Origin: DATGLE01 sp035294325
GTDB lineage: Bacteria; Chloroflexota; Ktedonobacteria; Ktedonobacterales; Ktedonobacteraceae
Assembly (NCBI GenBank): GCA_035294325.1
Contig: DATGLE010000066.1
Location: 1-64,000 of the forward strand
Direction of reading: 5' to 3'
DNA: 64,000 nt
In this document: positions 52,786 through 61,431 of the stretch, in pieces
Layout of the letters: each line of letters starts with the position of its first letter
Position numbering within the stretch: the stretch's first letter is position 1
Made by a program: the position numbers and the translations under genes
Notes under the pieces: model-generated
Told to the model about the DNA's origin: nothing
Databases searched by the model: none
What the model saw: the letters and a program-made list of their open reading frames with translations, nothing else

Positions 52786-53736
52786 ATGTCTAGCATAACT
52801 GATTTATTCCACAAGCGCAGGGGAGGAGTTTTATGGGGACATCTCATACCCCGACCTCCCCGTTCTGCTGGCAAATATTTGAGCGGCGCACCCGCCCGTT
52901 TCCTGCCGGGGCTATTTCTGAGCAGCGGCATCGGCCTGCTGGCCTACCGGCGGCGCTCGCTCAGCCGCAGCGGCATCGTGGGCGCGACCATCACCGGTAC
53001 AACGATCTTTGGTATGGGCGGCTGGGGCTGGGGCGCGACGCTTGTCTTCTTCTTCGTCTCCTCCAGCCTCCTTTCCCACTTTCGTGCCAGAGATAAGGAG
53101 CGGACGGCAGCGGATAAGTTCAGCAAAGGTTCGCAGCGCGATCTGGGCCAGGTCGCGGCCAACGGGGGCATCGCAACACTGCTGGCGCTGGCCTACGGGT
53201 TGAGCAAGGCGCCGGCGCTGCGCGAGTTACTACAGGCTGGCTATGTGGGAGCACTGGCTACGGCAACCGCCGATACGTGGGCCACCGAGCTAGGAGTGCT
53301 GAGCACGCAGTCGCCGCGCCTGATTACCACGGGCAAGCCTACCGCGCCGGGAACCTCCGGCGGAGTGACGCTGCTCGGCAGCAGCGCGGCAGCGCTGGGC
53401 GCGCTGGCCCTGGGCCTGGTCTTCTGGCTCCTTCAGCGAGGTCGCGGCGCGCGCGCAATATTGCCTTGCATCGGACTCATCAGCGGGCTGCTTGGCAGCC
53501 TCTTCGATAGTCTTCTGGGCGCGAGCGTGCAGGCCATGTACTACTGCCCGGACTGCGAAAAAGAGACGGAGCGTCGGCTGCACAACTGCGGCACAAGGAC
53601 GCGCCTGCTGCGCGGCTACGAGTGGATCAATAACGACGTGGTGAATTTCCTGGCGACGGCCGCCGGCGCGCTGGCTGCGACAGCGCTGGCCTCGGCAACA
53701 CGCTCACCCTTTTTGCGGCAAAAAACGTGTCTCTAA
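52786..53736 (+). CDS. DUF92 family membrane protein
   Basis: A 316-residue protein with about six membrane spans and the DUF92 features: GIGLLAYRRRSLSRSGIVGA, GGWGWGATLVFFFVSSSLLS, GGIATLLAL, a conserved ATATADTWATELGVLS, TSGGVTLLGS and GSLFDSLLGA. The family includes VTE6, a phytyl phosphate kinase, so a polyprenyl- or lipid-phosphate role is possible; the bacterial substrate is unknown. A cytoplasmic-type CPDCEKETERRLHNCGT loop suggests a zinc site, near residue 260. Confidence 0.88.
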   Translation: MSSITDLFHKRRGGVLWGHLIPRPPRSAGKYLSGAPARFLPGLFLSSGIGLLAYRRRSLSRSGIVGATITGTTIFGMGGWGWGATLVFFFVSSSLLSHFRARDKERTAADKFSKGSQRDLGQVAANGGIATLLALAYGLSKAPALRELLQAGYVGALATATADTWATELGVLSTQSPRLITTGKPTAPGTSGGVTLLGSSAAALGALALGLVFWLLQRGRGARAILPCIGLISGLLGSLFDSLLGASVQAMYYCPDCEKETERRLHNCGTRTRLLRGYEWINNDVVNFLATAAGALAATALASATRSPFLRQKTCL

Positions 53737-53805
53737 ATAAAGAGAGTTCGTTGCTCAGCGTTTCTATCTCCCCTGCACAGTGCTGGCGCGATGAAGCCGT
53801 GCCAA

Positions 53806-53897
53806 CGATGGATGAGAGTTATGTGGACAAATATACGACGAGCATTTGTCCACATAACTCTCATCCATCGCGCGAGCGCCTGTGGCGCTCGCGCGAT
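53806..53897. repeat. Double hairpin after the DUF92 gene
   Basis: Perfect 27-bp arms 53806-53832 and 53844-53870 around an 11-base loop, directly followed by a second hairpin ATCGCGCGAGCGCC-TGT-GGCGCTCGCGCGAT (53867-53897). The compound structure resembles the other palindrome elements, with a different stem. The frames translated through it on both strands are not genes. Confidence 0.75.
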
Positions 53898-53982
53898 GAT
53901 GCCGAAAACCGCTCTCTCTTAGAATTGAACAACTACCATCGAGAATGATCCATCCGTCAAAACAGGAGAAGGAAAGACAACC

Positions 53983-54462
53983 ATGAAGATTGCACGTAGC
54001 ACTATTATTTCGCGTCACTGGCGCCCGGGGCAGGCTGTGCTGGCCGGTCTGCTTGCCACGATTGCTTACAGCGTCGCGATGGAAGAAGACTACAAAGTGG
54101 TCGGCAATCGCTTCAACGACGTTGAATTTATCCAGGGATTGCTGGGGAAAGCGGGCCGCAGTGATGCAGGTCTGGCCCTCGCCTGGCTGATTCACCTGCT
54201 CAATGGTATAGCCCTGGCGCAGATCTACGGCGCGGTAGCGAAGCGTTTCCTCCCCGGCCCGAACTGGCTCAAAGGTGCCATCTTTTCCGAGGCATTTGTC
54301 TGCTCGGTCTGGTCCCTGGCACCCGTCGCCGACAAATATCACCCCCTGATTAAAGAGGGCGCAATGCCGAAGCTCGCTACCTGGCCCTCTTTCTGGCAAA
54401 ATCTCCTGCGCCATCTCATCTTCGGGCTGACGCTGGGCCTGCTCTATAACGACAAAAACTAA
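53983..54462 (+). CDS. Small membrane protein (YagU/DUF1440-like)
   Basis: A 159-residue protein with about four membrane spans, at roughly 16-34, 65-85, 95-112 and 138-155. It resembles YagU-type inner membrane proteins in span order and in the loop KHYHPLIKEGAMPKL-like segment (here DKYHPLIKEG). Function unknown. GGAGAAGG precedes the ATG. A short hairpin (54466-54493) follows the stop codon. Confidence 0.65.
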   Translation: MKIARSTIISRHWRPGQAVLAGLLATIAYSVAMEEDYKVVGNRFNDVEFIQGLLGKAGRSDAGLALAWLIHLLNGIALAQIYGAVAKRFLPGPNWLKGAIFSEAFVCSVWSLAPVADKYHPLIKEGAMPKLATWPSFWQNLLRHLIFGLTLGLLYNDKN

Positions 54463-54550
54463 AAAAGATGAGAAGCGTCAGAGCCTCTCATCTACTAATG
54501 CAATTTAACGCGCCGGGCAAGTTTTCCTGACGGCTCACCGCTGCACGGTT

Positions 54551-54832
54551 CGCCAGGAGGGGGAGCCTGCGAGCACAGCGCCGCAGGTGCACTCTCAGGC
54601 GAGGAGCCTGCGGGCACAGCGCCGCAAACTCCCCCTCCTGGCGTGCCTGCGGCGCACCCTCGGACGAGGAGTCTGCGGGCACAGCGCCTGCGGCGCTGTG
54701 CCCGCAGACTCCTCATAACAGGCGAGCCGCGCAGCGGTGAGCCGTCAGCGAAACATGCACATGGCGTTAAGATAATAATCCGAGCATAATGGATGTGCGG
54801 AACCGCGCGCTTTAGTGCGCGGTTCCGCACAT
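54551..54832. repeat. Nested hairpin cluster in a 411-bp gap
   Basis: Three structures lie in series: 15-bp arms CGCCAGGAGGGGGAG (54551-54565) and its complement (54629-54643) enclosing internal repeats of GCCTGCGGGCACAGCGCCGC type; perfect 23-bp arms 54666-54688 and 54692-54714 around TGC; and 16-bp arms 54793-54808 and 54817-54832. The middle one has the GCGCC-TGC-GGCGC apex typical of the family. No protein gene is present in the gap. Confidence 0.75.
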
Positions 54833-54873
54833 GTAGAGTGTCCAACTTATATTTTTAAACTTCATTAATACGA

Positions 54874-55242
54874 TTATACCAGATAGCGCAACCAGCGGCT
54901 CACAAACGGCAGCCGGTAATCGGGGTGCAGCCAGGCCATAACCATCAACCATATCCATAGCAGGATCCATACCCACCACAGGGCGCTCAGCAGCAGGCCC
55001 AGACCAAAATTCGTCAGCAGGCTGAGCAGCGGCACCCAGGCCAGCATGGCCTTCAAGATACTCACCCCTGCCATCGCCACGGATAACGATCCGAACACGA
55101 TTATTGATTGCGCTGCATGCCAACGCACATTCCGATTTTTCTCGAACACGAAGAGCAGGAGGCCCGATAACCAGAATAGACAGTAGGCCAGGACACGTTC
55201 CAGCCGCTCATCAAGTCCAAGAGTCGTCATTCTATGCATCAT
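54874..55242 (-). CDS. DUF4870-like small membrane protein
   Basis: A 122-residue protein with the DUF4870 pattern: LAYCLFWLSGLLLFVFEKNR near the start, then VRWHAAQSIIVFGSL, two further spans and WLHPDYRLPFVSRW near the end. Function unknown. The ATG at 55242 is chosen because GAGG lies six bases upstream; the frame is open four codons more. Confidence 0.8.
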   Translation of the reverse strand: MMHRMTTLGLDERLERVLAYCLFWLSGLLLFVFEKNRNVRWHAAQSIIVFGSLSVAMAGVSILKAMLAWVPLLSLLTNFGLGLLLSALWWVWILLWIWLMVMAWLHPDYRLPFVSRWLRYLV

Positions 55243-55429
55243 AACATGCCTCATCCCTTCTGAGACGCAGCCCTCTTCGTTGAGGCGTTCGTCATTATTT
55301 TACTACTAACACATACTTATACGTAACGGCCCGAGACGGTGTTGCATTGTTCAGTCAAACCTCCACAGTTCTCCTGACGCCTCCTGACGCTCACCGGCCA
55401 CTCGCGCGTCTGCGCCACGCGCTGCAATG

Positions 55430-55506
55430 GTATAGTGTGATGAGGGAAGGCGCGGCGCGCCTTCCCTCATCACACTATACAGAAGGCGAGCGTTACAGGG
55501 GCGAGC
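55430..55506. repeat. Palindrome element with flank A
   Basis: Perfect 24-bp arms 55430-55453 and 55457-55480 around GGC with apex GCGC-GGC-GCGC, then the flank A complement GGCGAGCGTTACAGGGGCGA (55485-55504). It lies in the 391-bp divergent gap between the DUF4870 and SLOG genes; no other gene is seen there. Confidence 0.75.
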
Positions 55507-55633
55507 AAGCGCGTGCGAGGGCATCAGCCACCAGGCACCCCTCAACAAGGAGATACGGGTTAGGTCATGGCTTGCTGCCACCCGTGAATACGGAATACAA
55601 TCAGGCAGTACACGCGAAAGGATGAGGCGAGTT

Positions 55634-56407
55634 ATGCAGTATAAAATCATCCACTTTCCCGGCGGCCAGCGCGCACGCGCGGTGAAAGCGTCCCCCGGCA
55701 CGAGCGCCGATGCTGTTCTGGAGGCGCTCAGCATCGCGAAGCCAGAGGCGCTGCTGGTCCTGATAGGGGGCGCGAATAACCTGGAGCAGCAGCTCGTGGC
55801 CTCCCTCGTTCCATTATTCAGCCAGGGTATCGCGCCAGCAGCCGCGCATACCGGGGCAATGATTATCGACGGCGGCACATGTTCAGGCGTGATGGAGCTG
55901 ATGGGCCAGGGAGTGGCCGCGCAGGGATACCCATCGACGCTGCTGGGCGTATCGGCTGCCGGCCTGGTAACGTACCCCGGCGCACCTGCTATTGAACGCC
56001 CCGACGATGCCACCGCGCTCGATCCCCATCACAGCCATTTCGTACTGGTGGATAGCCAGGAATGGGGCGGCGAGACAGAGATGCTCTTCGCGCTGGCCCG
56101 CGCCATTGCCAGGGACATTCCTGCCCTGGCAATCCTGGTTAACGGCGGCCCCATCGCCCGCAGCGAGGCATTGGAGGCTGTGCGCAGCAACTGGCCGCTG
56201 CTCGTCATCGAAGGTAGCGGGCGCGCAGCCGACGAAATCGCCACCCTCTGGCGCAAGCGTCCTGCCGCCGTCACGGACGAAAAGCAGCGCGAGATCATCG
56301 CGCGGGGCGCTATCTCCCTCTTCCCCCTGCACGGCGCCCCTGATGAACTGTTCCGGCGCATCGTTCGCCTGCTGGGAAAAGAGAGGGTTCAGGATGAGAG
56401 AGCTTAG
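55634..56407 (+). CDS. TRPM-type SLOG (LSDAT) domain protein
   Basis: A 257-residue stand-alone SLOG domain of the LSDAT/TRPM type, a Rossmann-like fold that binds nucleotide-derived ligands. The markers are VLIGGANNLEQQL, then GAMIIDGGTCSGVMELMGQG, the conserved ALDPHHSHFVLVDS, WGGETEMLFALA, LVNGGPIARSEAL and LLVIEGSGRAADEIATLW. The family senses or processes ligands in stress and conflict systems and in TRPM channels. The start is the ATG at 55634, with GAGG six bases upstream. Its 3' end overlaps the convergent TPR gene by four bases. Confidence 0.85.
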   Translation: MQYKIIHFPGGQRARAVKASPGTSADAVLEALSIAKPEALLVLIGGANNLEQQLVASLVPLFSQGIAPAAAHTGAMIIDGGTCSGVMELMGQGVAAQGYPSTLLGVSAAGLVTYPGAPAIERPDDATALDPHHSHFVLVDSQEWGGETEMLFALARAIARDIPALAILVNGGPIARSEALEAVRSNWPLLVIEGSGRAADEIATLWRKRPAAVTDEKQREIIARGAISLFPLHGAPDELFRRIVRLLGKERVQDERA

Positions 56408-57747
56408 GGAGCGACTTTATGATCCTCACTCCCACCTGCGCTGGCATCGAGAGGCGCCGGGGATATCGTGCTGACCTTCACCGCCCCTATCGCCTCCTCC
56501 TGCATCTCCATAGCGGCCTTTGCCTTCGTAACCATCGCGATCACCTCATCCAGATGCTCGATAGGATATTTACTCTCAGCCTCTTTTAAAAACGCGAGGC
56601 CATCGAGCACACTCTGAAAAACACCGGAGGCAGGCGTCAGCTCTATCGCCGCCTTGTAGGCAGCAACGGCGTCGCCCTTTTTGAGCACGAGTATTGCCAT
56701 GCTCAGGTCATAGTAATCCCAGTAAGGTTCCTCCGAAGCTCTGGCGGCAATGCGTTTCTGCGCCGTCTCCATCGTCTGCTCGAAAGCCGGCAACGCAGTC
56801 TCTATGTCGCCTTCATGCAGCGCCAGGGCGGCAATGTTGCTGATGGCATAGGAGGATTGAGGATTGGCCTTGCGGGCCAGCTTATAATAATCCAGCGCCA
56901 GGGCATACTGGTTCAAGCGGCGATAGGTCCCGGCAAGGCCAGCAATCGCCTCCTCATAGTTGGGCAGCAGCTCGTTTGCCCGTCGGAAATGCTCTATAGC
57001 TCTGGTATATGCGCTAAAGCGTTTCTCCGCATCGTGTGTCCTTTGATACTCCCTATCAGCCTGAAGGCGATAAGCGAACCCCAGTTCCTTATGAGTTTGC
57101 GGTAGATCTGGATCAGCGGCGAGCGCGGCTGTAAGATGCTCGATGGACAGATCATAAGCGCCAATATCATTATAGATGCGGCCCAGAGCATAGTGAGCCT
57201 GCGGATCATGCTCCCGCAGCCGCAAGGCCGCCTGATACGCCTCGATAGCCTGGCCGTTTTTTCCCTTTTCTGCAAACTCGTTACCCAGAATCAGGAAGGC
57301 TATCGCCCGGCTGGTCTTCTCCACATCCCGCGTCAGCTTCTGGTGAAGTTCATCGATCTCCTGCTTCTTTTTATCGATCTCTTTCTTCATTTCATCTATT
57401 TTTTCCAGGCTCCCGCTGCCCCTTTTCTCCAGATCTCGAAAGCTCCTGATACCGAAGTAGCCCAATATGCCAACCCCCACGCCTACCAGGATCGGAATGA
57501 TGACAGAGAGATCATTAATCCAGCTCAGGAGGTTCGCCATCATTGCTGACTCTCGATCAGCCTGGGACGCGGTTTGATTCGCTACAGTCACAGCCGTCGC
57601 CGCCTGATCGAGTATAGCATTGGCGTCGGGCGTCGGCGTGGGCTGCGCAACGCTCGCCCGTGCGCCAGAGGTAGACACTGCGAGCAACAGGATGGATAGG
57701 ACGATGAGGAGCATTACGCTTACAATCAGAAACGGTTTGCGCGGCAT
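56404..57747 (-). CDS. Membrane TPR-repeat protein with coiled coil
   Basis: A 447-residue protein. The N-terminal hydrophobic segment (about residues 6-28) is a signal anchor, a second span is near 77-95 (VIIPILVGVGVGILGYFGI), and a charged coiled coil of Lys/Glu/Ile/Asp repeats covers about 105-145. From about 150 to 430 there are TPR-like helical pairs (QAIEAYQAALRLREHDPQAH, HYALGRIYNDIGAYDLSIEH). The N- and C-terminal Pro/Thr segments are low complexity. AGGGAGGG precedes the ATG at 57747. It is tail-to-tail with the SLOG gene. It may form a scaffold at the membrane; function unknown. Confidence 0.8.
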   Translation of the reverse strand: MPRKPFLIVSVMLLIVLSILLLAVSTSGARASVAQPTPTPDANAILDQAATAVTVANQTASQADRESAMMANLLSWINDLSVIIPILVGVGVGILGYFGIRSFRDLEKRGSGSLEKIDEMKKEIDKKKQEIDELHQKLTRDVEKTSRAIAFLILGNEFAEKGKNGQAIEAYQAALRLREHDPQAHYALGRIYNDIGAYDLSIEHLTAALAADPDLPQTHKELGFAYRLQADREYQRTHDAEKRFSAYTRAIEHFRRANELLPNYEEAIAGLAGTYRRLNQYALALDYYKLARKANPQSSYAISNIAALALHEGDIETALPAFEQTMETAQKRIAARASEEPYWDYYDLSMAILVLKKGDAVAAYKAAIELTPASGVFQSVLDGLAFLKEAESKYPIEHLDEVIAMVTKAKAAMEMQEEAIGAVKVSTISPAPLDASAGGSEDHKVAP

Positions 57748-57955
57748 AAGGTTCCCTCCCTGGACACGTAACAACATCAAACAATAATTACATGTAAAGG
57801 CATTATCCGCACTCATCATAGCACATCTTTGCCATTTTTACACCGTCTGAAAGAAAGCCAGGCGGCATAGCCCATATTGTCACAGTCGAAAGAACTGCCG
57901 TATAATTGAGATGAGTATAACACTACGATTTCGCTTTCAGGAGGCTCAGGTTCGT

Positions 57956-58327
57956 ATGCCTGCACTTATGGTAAATATAGGAGATCCCATCTTCATTGGA
58001 GATTTCTTTGGCGCACTGCTTGCCCTGCCCATATCGCTTTTTCTTGTCTTCTGGCTGAGCGCCGTTAAGAACCGCAAAGCGGTGGTGGCCGGCGGCTTTA
58101 TCGGTGTCGTCCTCGGCTTCCTCATCATTCTTGGTTGGGCCGGAACGCTTATTTTTGATACGCCGCTCCCCGGGGCCAACGGCGGTTCGGTATTCTTCGG
58201 CTCGGTGCTGTTCTGCTCGGCGCTTGGCCTGTCCGGCGGCATCCTCATGGACCTGCTTATCGCCCGCAAGAGCGCACGCGATTATCGCCGGCAGCAGGTT
58301 CTCCACCAGCAGCCCGCCCACGAATAG
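57956..58327 (+). CDS. Small three-span membrane protein
   Basis: A 123-residue protein with three hydrophobic segments (about 12-34, 40-62 and 80-103) and a short basic cytoplasmic tail. No known family is recognised. AGGAGG lies 13 bases upstream of the ATG at 57956; an ATG four codons on is an alternative. It ends 13 bp before holA and may share its transcript. Confidence 0.65.
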   Translation: MPALMVNIGDPIFIGDFFGALLALPISLFLVFWLSAVKNRKAVVAGGFIGVVLGFLIILGWAGTLIFDTPLPGANGGSVFFGSVLFCSALGLSGGILMDLLIARKSARDYRRQQVLHQQPAHE

Positions 58328-58340
58328 CGCTGCCAGGACC

Positions 58341-59399
58341 ATGTTTTATCTTCTGCACGGCGACGACGAATTTACCAGCCGCGAGCAGTTGAAGCAACTG
58401 CGCCAGCAGGGCGGCTTCGATTATAACCAGGATACCTATAACGGCGCCGAGGTAGACCTGAAAACGATCATCATGACCAGTAATACGCTGCCTTTCCTCA
58501 CCGAACAGCGCCTGGTTGTCGTCGAGGGGCTGCCCAAAAAAAAGCGCTCCGAAGCAACGGGCGCCGCCGCTGCATCTTCCTCCGAGGGGGAGGCAGCGGC
58601 CGCCGCGACGAAGGGGAGCAAGGCCAGAAAAGGAGGCAAAAAGAGCAGCAAGGGCAGCACGCTGAGCCGCGCTGGCTTCGAGAAGGCGCTGGCCGAACAC
58701 GTCGCCACCATGCCGGAGACAACCATGCTTGTGCTGCTGGTCGATGAAGCGCTGGAGGCAGCGAATCCCCTGGTTAAAGCCGCCTCCCGGTACGGCAAGG
58801 TAATCCAGAGCACGTTGCCCAGAGGCGCCGCCCTGGAAAGCTGGATCGGCAGGCGGGCCAGAAGCATCCACACACGGATTACGCCGGAGGCAACGAAGAT
58901 GCTGGCGAATTTCATTGGCAACAACCTGCGTCTACTGGCGAATGAACTCGATAAGCTGGCAACCTACGTTGGCCCGAATGGGACGATCAACGTCGAGGAT
59001 GTGCGCCAGTTGTCCGCCCAGGTACAGGAGGCGCGCATCTTCGATCTGACCGACGCGCTGGCGCAGCGCAATCGCAAGCAGGCGATGAATATTCTGCACG
59101 ATCTGCTCGCCGACGGTGAGCCGCCACTGAAGCTCCTCAGTACCATCACGACACACCTGCGCTCGCTGCTGCTGGTCAAGGAGCTGGCCCAGAAGGGGAT
59201 GCGCGCGGCGCAGATCGCCTCTACGTTGAGCATGCAGCCCTTTCTGGCGGAAAAAGCGCTGCGCCAGAGTGGCAATTTCACCGCCGCGCAGCTGGAAGGC
59301 GCCTATCGCCAGTTGCTGGCAACCGATGCCGCACTCAAACGCAGCCGCCTGACTCCTGAAATGGCGCTCGACCTGCTAATCGCGCAATTCGGTACATGA
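58341..59399 (+). CDS. holA: DNA polymerase III subunit delta
   Basis: The 352-residue clamp-loader delta subunit opens the sliding clamp. It begins MFYLLHGDDEFTSREQLKQL and has TLPFLTEQRLVVVEGLP near residue 60, LVDEALEAANPLVKA near 135, LANELDKLATYVG near 210 and the C-terminal collar helices (RTSRLTPE-type end, here ALKRSRLTPEMALDLLIAQ). A Lys/Ala/Ser-rich insert at about 66-106 is low complexity and longer than usual. The ATG at 58341 follows AGGA. Confidence 0.92.
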   Translation: MFYLLHGDDEFTSREQLKQLRQQGGFDYNQDTYNGAEVDLKTIIMTSNTLPFLTEQRLVVVEGLPKKKRSEATGAAAASSSEGEAAAAATKGSKARKGGKKSSKGSTLSRAGFEKALAEHVATMPETTMLVLLVDEALEAANPLVKAASRYGKVIQSTLPRGAALESWIGRRARSIHTRITPEATKMLANFIGNNLRLLANELDKLATYVGPNGTINVEDVRQLSAQVQEARIFDLTDALAQRNRKQAMNILHDLLADGEPPLKLLSTITTHLRSLLLVKELAQKGMRAAQIASTLSMQPFLAEKALRQSGNFTAAQLEGAYRQLLATDAALKRSRLTPEMALDLLIAQFGT

Positions 59400-59402
59400 A
59401 AA

Positions 59403-59550
59403 ATTGGGGCGTCCTTTCGTCCGTAGCCGCGCGATGATGAACATGGACAACCAGGATCGGCGATGTTCCCCGATGCGTAGCGGCGCGATTGATCGCGCCT
59501 CGTCCAGCCTGTCGAGCGGCTCCAGGCGCGATGAAGCGTACCGCCACGCA
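59403..59550. repeat. Extragenic repeat, GCGCGATAAAT family, second long copy
   Basis: GATGCGTAGCGGCGCGATTG (about 59473-59492) pairs loosely with sequence near 59520-59545. The 60 bp to the left match 7280-7335, including ATGAAC, GATCGGCGATG and CCCGATGCGTAG-type blocks. It lies between holA and the MidA gene. Confidence 0.65.
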
Positions 59551-59573
59551 CAGTTATCAGCAATCGCAGTAAT

Positions 59574-60713
59574 ATGTCACCATTGCAACAAATAATTATA
59601 GAGCGCATCCGGCGCAACGGCCCCATCACCTTCGCCGACTATATGCGTATGGCCCTCTACGAGCCGGGCTATGGCTACTACGTCAGCGGGGCCTATAAAA
59701 TGGGCTGGGAGGGAGACTACTACACCAGCAGCGATGTTTCGGACCTCTTCGCGCACTGCATGGGACGGCAGCTCTGCCAGATGTGGCAGCAGTTGGGACA
59801 ACCCGCGCCGTTTGTCGTGCTGGAGCAAGGGGCGGGGCGCGGACAACTTGCTCAGGGAGTACGCACCTGGGCGGAGCAGGAGGCCCCCGCCTTTGGCGCC
59901 GCGCTCGACTACCGTGGTGAGGATATACGCTCCGGCCAGGATGCCAGCGCGCCGCACGACGAAAAGGCTCCCTCGCCTTCCGTCATCCTCTCGAATGAAC
60001 TGGTCGACGCCTTCCCCGTCCACATCGTCGAGAAGCGTGGCTCAAGACTATACGAAATCTACGTGACGGAGCAGCAGGGGCACCTGTACGAAGTACTGGA
60101 TGAGCCGGGCACGCCGGAGGTGGCCGGCTACCTGGACCGCTACAAGATCCCCTGGACGACCTTCGACGATGGCTGGCGCGCGGAAATCAATCTGGATGCA
60201 CTGCATTGGATAGAGCGCTGCGCTCGCTTCCTGCTCGGTTACACATCTCCGGTACGCCAGGATATGGCGGCGGCGCGGCGCGCGCGCAAAAGGCATGGCT
60301 TCCTCCTCACCATCGACTATGGCGATAAGGCGCGCGCGCTCTATACGCCCTACCGGCCTCGTGGCACGCTCGCCTGCTACTATCGCCATCGCTTGCTGGA
60401 GCAGCCGCTCATACACCCCGGTGAACAGGATATTACCGCGCACGTCAACTTTAGCGCGCTCATCGATGAGGGGCGGCGCCACGGTCTGCGCCTGCATACA
60501 TTCACCACGCAGCGTCTCTGGCTCACCGCTATGGGAATCTACGAAGAGCTGGAGCGCACACGCCAGCGCGACTTTGCCGTAATCGATAGCGAGCGCGGGA
60601 GTGATCGTGGACAGACGGCGCTGCTGCAATGGTATATGCTGCGCCAGCGCGTTTCCGCCCTCACCGAACCGGCGGGCATGGGCAACTTCAAAATACTCAT
60701 CATGAAAGCCTGA
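59574..60713 (+). CDS. MidA/NDUFAF7-family SAM-dependent methyltransferase
   Basis: A 379-residue class I methyltransferase of the COG1565/MidA family. It begins with IIIERIRRNGPITFADYMRM and ALYEPGYGYYVSG, has the SAM motif VVLEQGAGRGQLAQGV near residue 82, VILSNELVDAFPVH near 138 and FLLTIDYGDKARALYTPYRP near 242. Mitochondrial NDUFAF7 dimethylates an arginine in complex I; the bacterial role is unclear. The start has a weak ribosome site. A hairpin at 60765-60790 follows. Confidence 0.9.
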   Translation: MSPLQQIIIERIRRNGPITFADYMRMALYEPGYGYYVSGAYKMGWEGDYYTSSDVSDLFAHCMGRQLCQMWQQLGQPAPFVVLEQGAGRGQLAQGVRTWAEQEAPAFGAALDYRGEDIRSGQDASAPHDEKAPSPSVILSNELVDAFPVHIVEKRGSRLYEIYVTEQQGHLYEVLDEPGTPEVAGYLDRYKIPWTTFDDGWRAEINLDALHWIERCARFLLGYTSPVRQDMAAARRARKRHGFLLTIDYGDKARALYTPYRPRGTLACYYRHRLLEQPLIHPGEQDITAHVNFSALIDEGRRHGLRLHTFTTQRLWLTAMGIYEELERTRQRDFAVIDSERGSDRGQTALLQWYMLRQRVSALTEPAGMGNFKILIMKA

Positions 60714-60764
60714 TTTGCACACCTCGCCACCTCCGGTGACTCGCAGAGGGAGAGAGCGAGTGTC

Positions 60765-60790
60765 AGAGAGGCGCCGAATGGCGCCTCTCT
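60765..60790 (+). terminator. Hairpin after the MidA-family gene
   Basis: AGAGAGGCGCC and GGCGCCTCTCT form a perfect 11-bp stem around GAAT, followed by GGCTCTCCTTAATAACTTT. Confidence 0.6.
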
Positions 60791-60912
60791 GGCTCTCCTT
60801 AATAACTTTATGCGAAGCGCAGCAGGTGCCGAGGGATCAGAGAAAGGATGCCAGCGCATAAAAAGATGCCTCTTCCCCGAAAAGGCCAGGGCGATTTAAA
60901 AGTCCTCTTCCG

Positions 60913-60986
60913 TGCGCAGCGGCGCGATGATGAGAAAAGATTGCTGATCTTGAATGGTACTGTTTATCATCGCGCCGCTGCGCGCA
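60913..60986. repeat. Extragenic palindrome, GCGGCGCGATGAT form
   Basis: GCGCAGCGGCGCGATGAT (60914-60931) pairs with ATCATCGCGCCGCTGCGC (60966-60983). It is a variant of the GCGCGATAAAT family. It lies in the 528-bp stretch between the MidA gene and the aroF leader. A second repeat (GGGGTCAAGGGGGCGGCCGC type) follows at about 61057-61125. Confidence 0.7.
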
Positions 60987-61056
60987 GTGAAGTCTCATGC
61001 CGCGACTTTTCAATGGCCCGGGAAAAGGCCAGGACGATTTAATGCTCGCCAGAAGC

Positions 61057-61125
61057 GGGGGTCAAGGGGGCGGCCGCCCCCTTGCGGAGCGCGGGGTGTC
61101 CCCGCCCAAACTCTTCCTTTCGGGC
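61057..61125. repeat. GGGGTCAAGGGGGCGGCCGC-type repeat
   Basis: GGGGGCGGCCGCCCCC and GCGGGGTGTCCCCGC hairpins, followed by CCAAACTCTTCCTTTC. It is the sister copy of 39328-39392. Confidence 0.7.
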
Positions 61126-61171
61126 GTGGGGTGGGGAGAGTTAAATAGCCCTGGGAAAAGGCAGGTGCCTC

Positions 61172-61201
61172 TTGACAGAGTTGTATCCCGGCGCTTATAA
61201 T
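61172..61201 (+). promoter_or_regulatory. Consensus sigma-70 promoter of aroF
   Basis: TTGACA (61172-61177), an 18-bp spacer and TATAAT (61196-61201) match the consensus in all twelve positions. Transcription should start near 61208, 34 bp before the leader peptide. Confidence 0.85.
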
Positions 61202-61241
61202 CCCTGATGAGGTCACTCAATAAAAAAACAACGGGATAGCT

Positions 61242-61313
61242 ATGCTCAGCCATAAAACCAGGCAACAGAATAGCAGCTTCTACTTTTATTACTGGTTTAG
61301 CCCTCCAGCATGA
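61242..61313 (+). CDS. aroF leader peptide (aromatic-rich)
   Basis: A 23-codon frame, MLSHKTRQQNSSFYFYYWFSPPA, with seven consecutive aromatic codons (TTC TAC TTT TAT TAC TGG TTT). GGGAT lies just before the ATG. It sits between a consensus promoter and a terminator ahead of DAHP synthase, so stalling of a ribosome at these codons for lack of Phe, Tyr or Trp should change RNA folding and allow read-through. It is too short for ordinary gene finding. Confidence 0.85.
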   Translation: MLSHKTRQQNSSFYFYYWFSPPA

Positions 61314-61391
61314 TGGTGGGCCTTTTGGGCTGAGCAAAAATTGACCACCAGCATGCTGGAGAAGCAGAGGAAATTAAACCTCTGCTTTTTT
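61303..61391 (+). promoter_or_regulatory. Attenuator structures and terminator before aroF
   Basis: CTCCAGCATG (61303-61312), at the end of the leader peptide, can pair with CATGCTGGAG (61352-61361), with inner TGGTGG/CCACCA pairing. Directly after it AGCAGAGG (61363-61370), an eight-base loop and CCTCTGCT (61379-61386) form a stem followed by six T residues, an intrinsic terminator 41 bp before the aroF start. Confidence 0.8.
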
Positions 61392-61431
61392 GTTTCCCGA
61401 AATTATTAGAGAAGAGAGAGGAATTACGTTC

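Noticed and set aside
53764..54414. 216-codon - strand frame, and the 53727-53948 + strand frame
   Set aside because: Both are translations through the double hairpin and antisense to a gene with membrane spans; their similar peptide segments only reflect the palindrome.
61303..61391. T-box riboswitch upstream of aroF
   Set aside because: No specifier loop or AGGGTGGNACCGCG-type T-box sequence is present; the aromatic leader peptide explains the region better.
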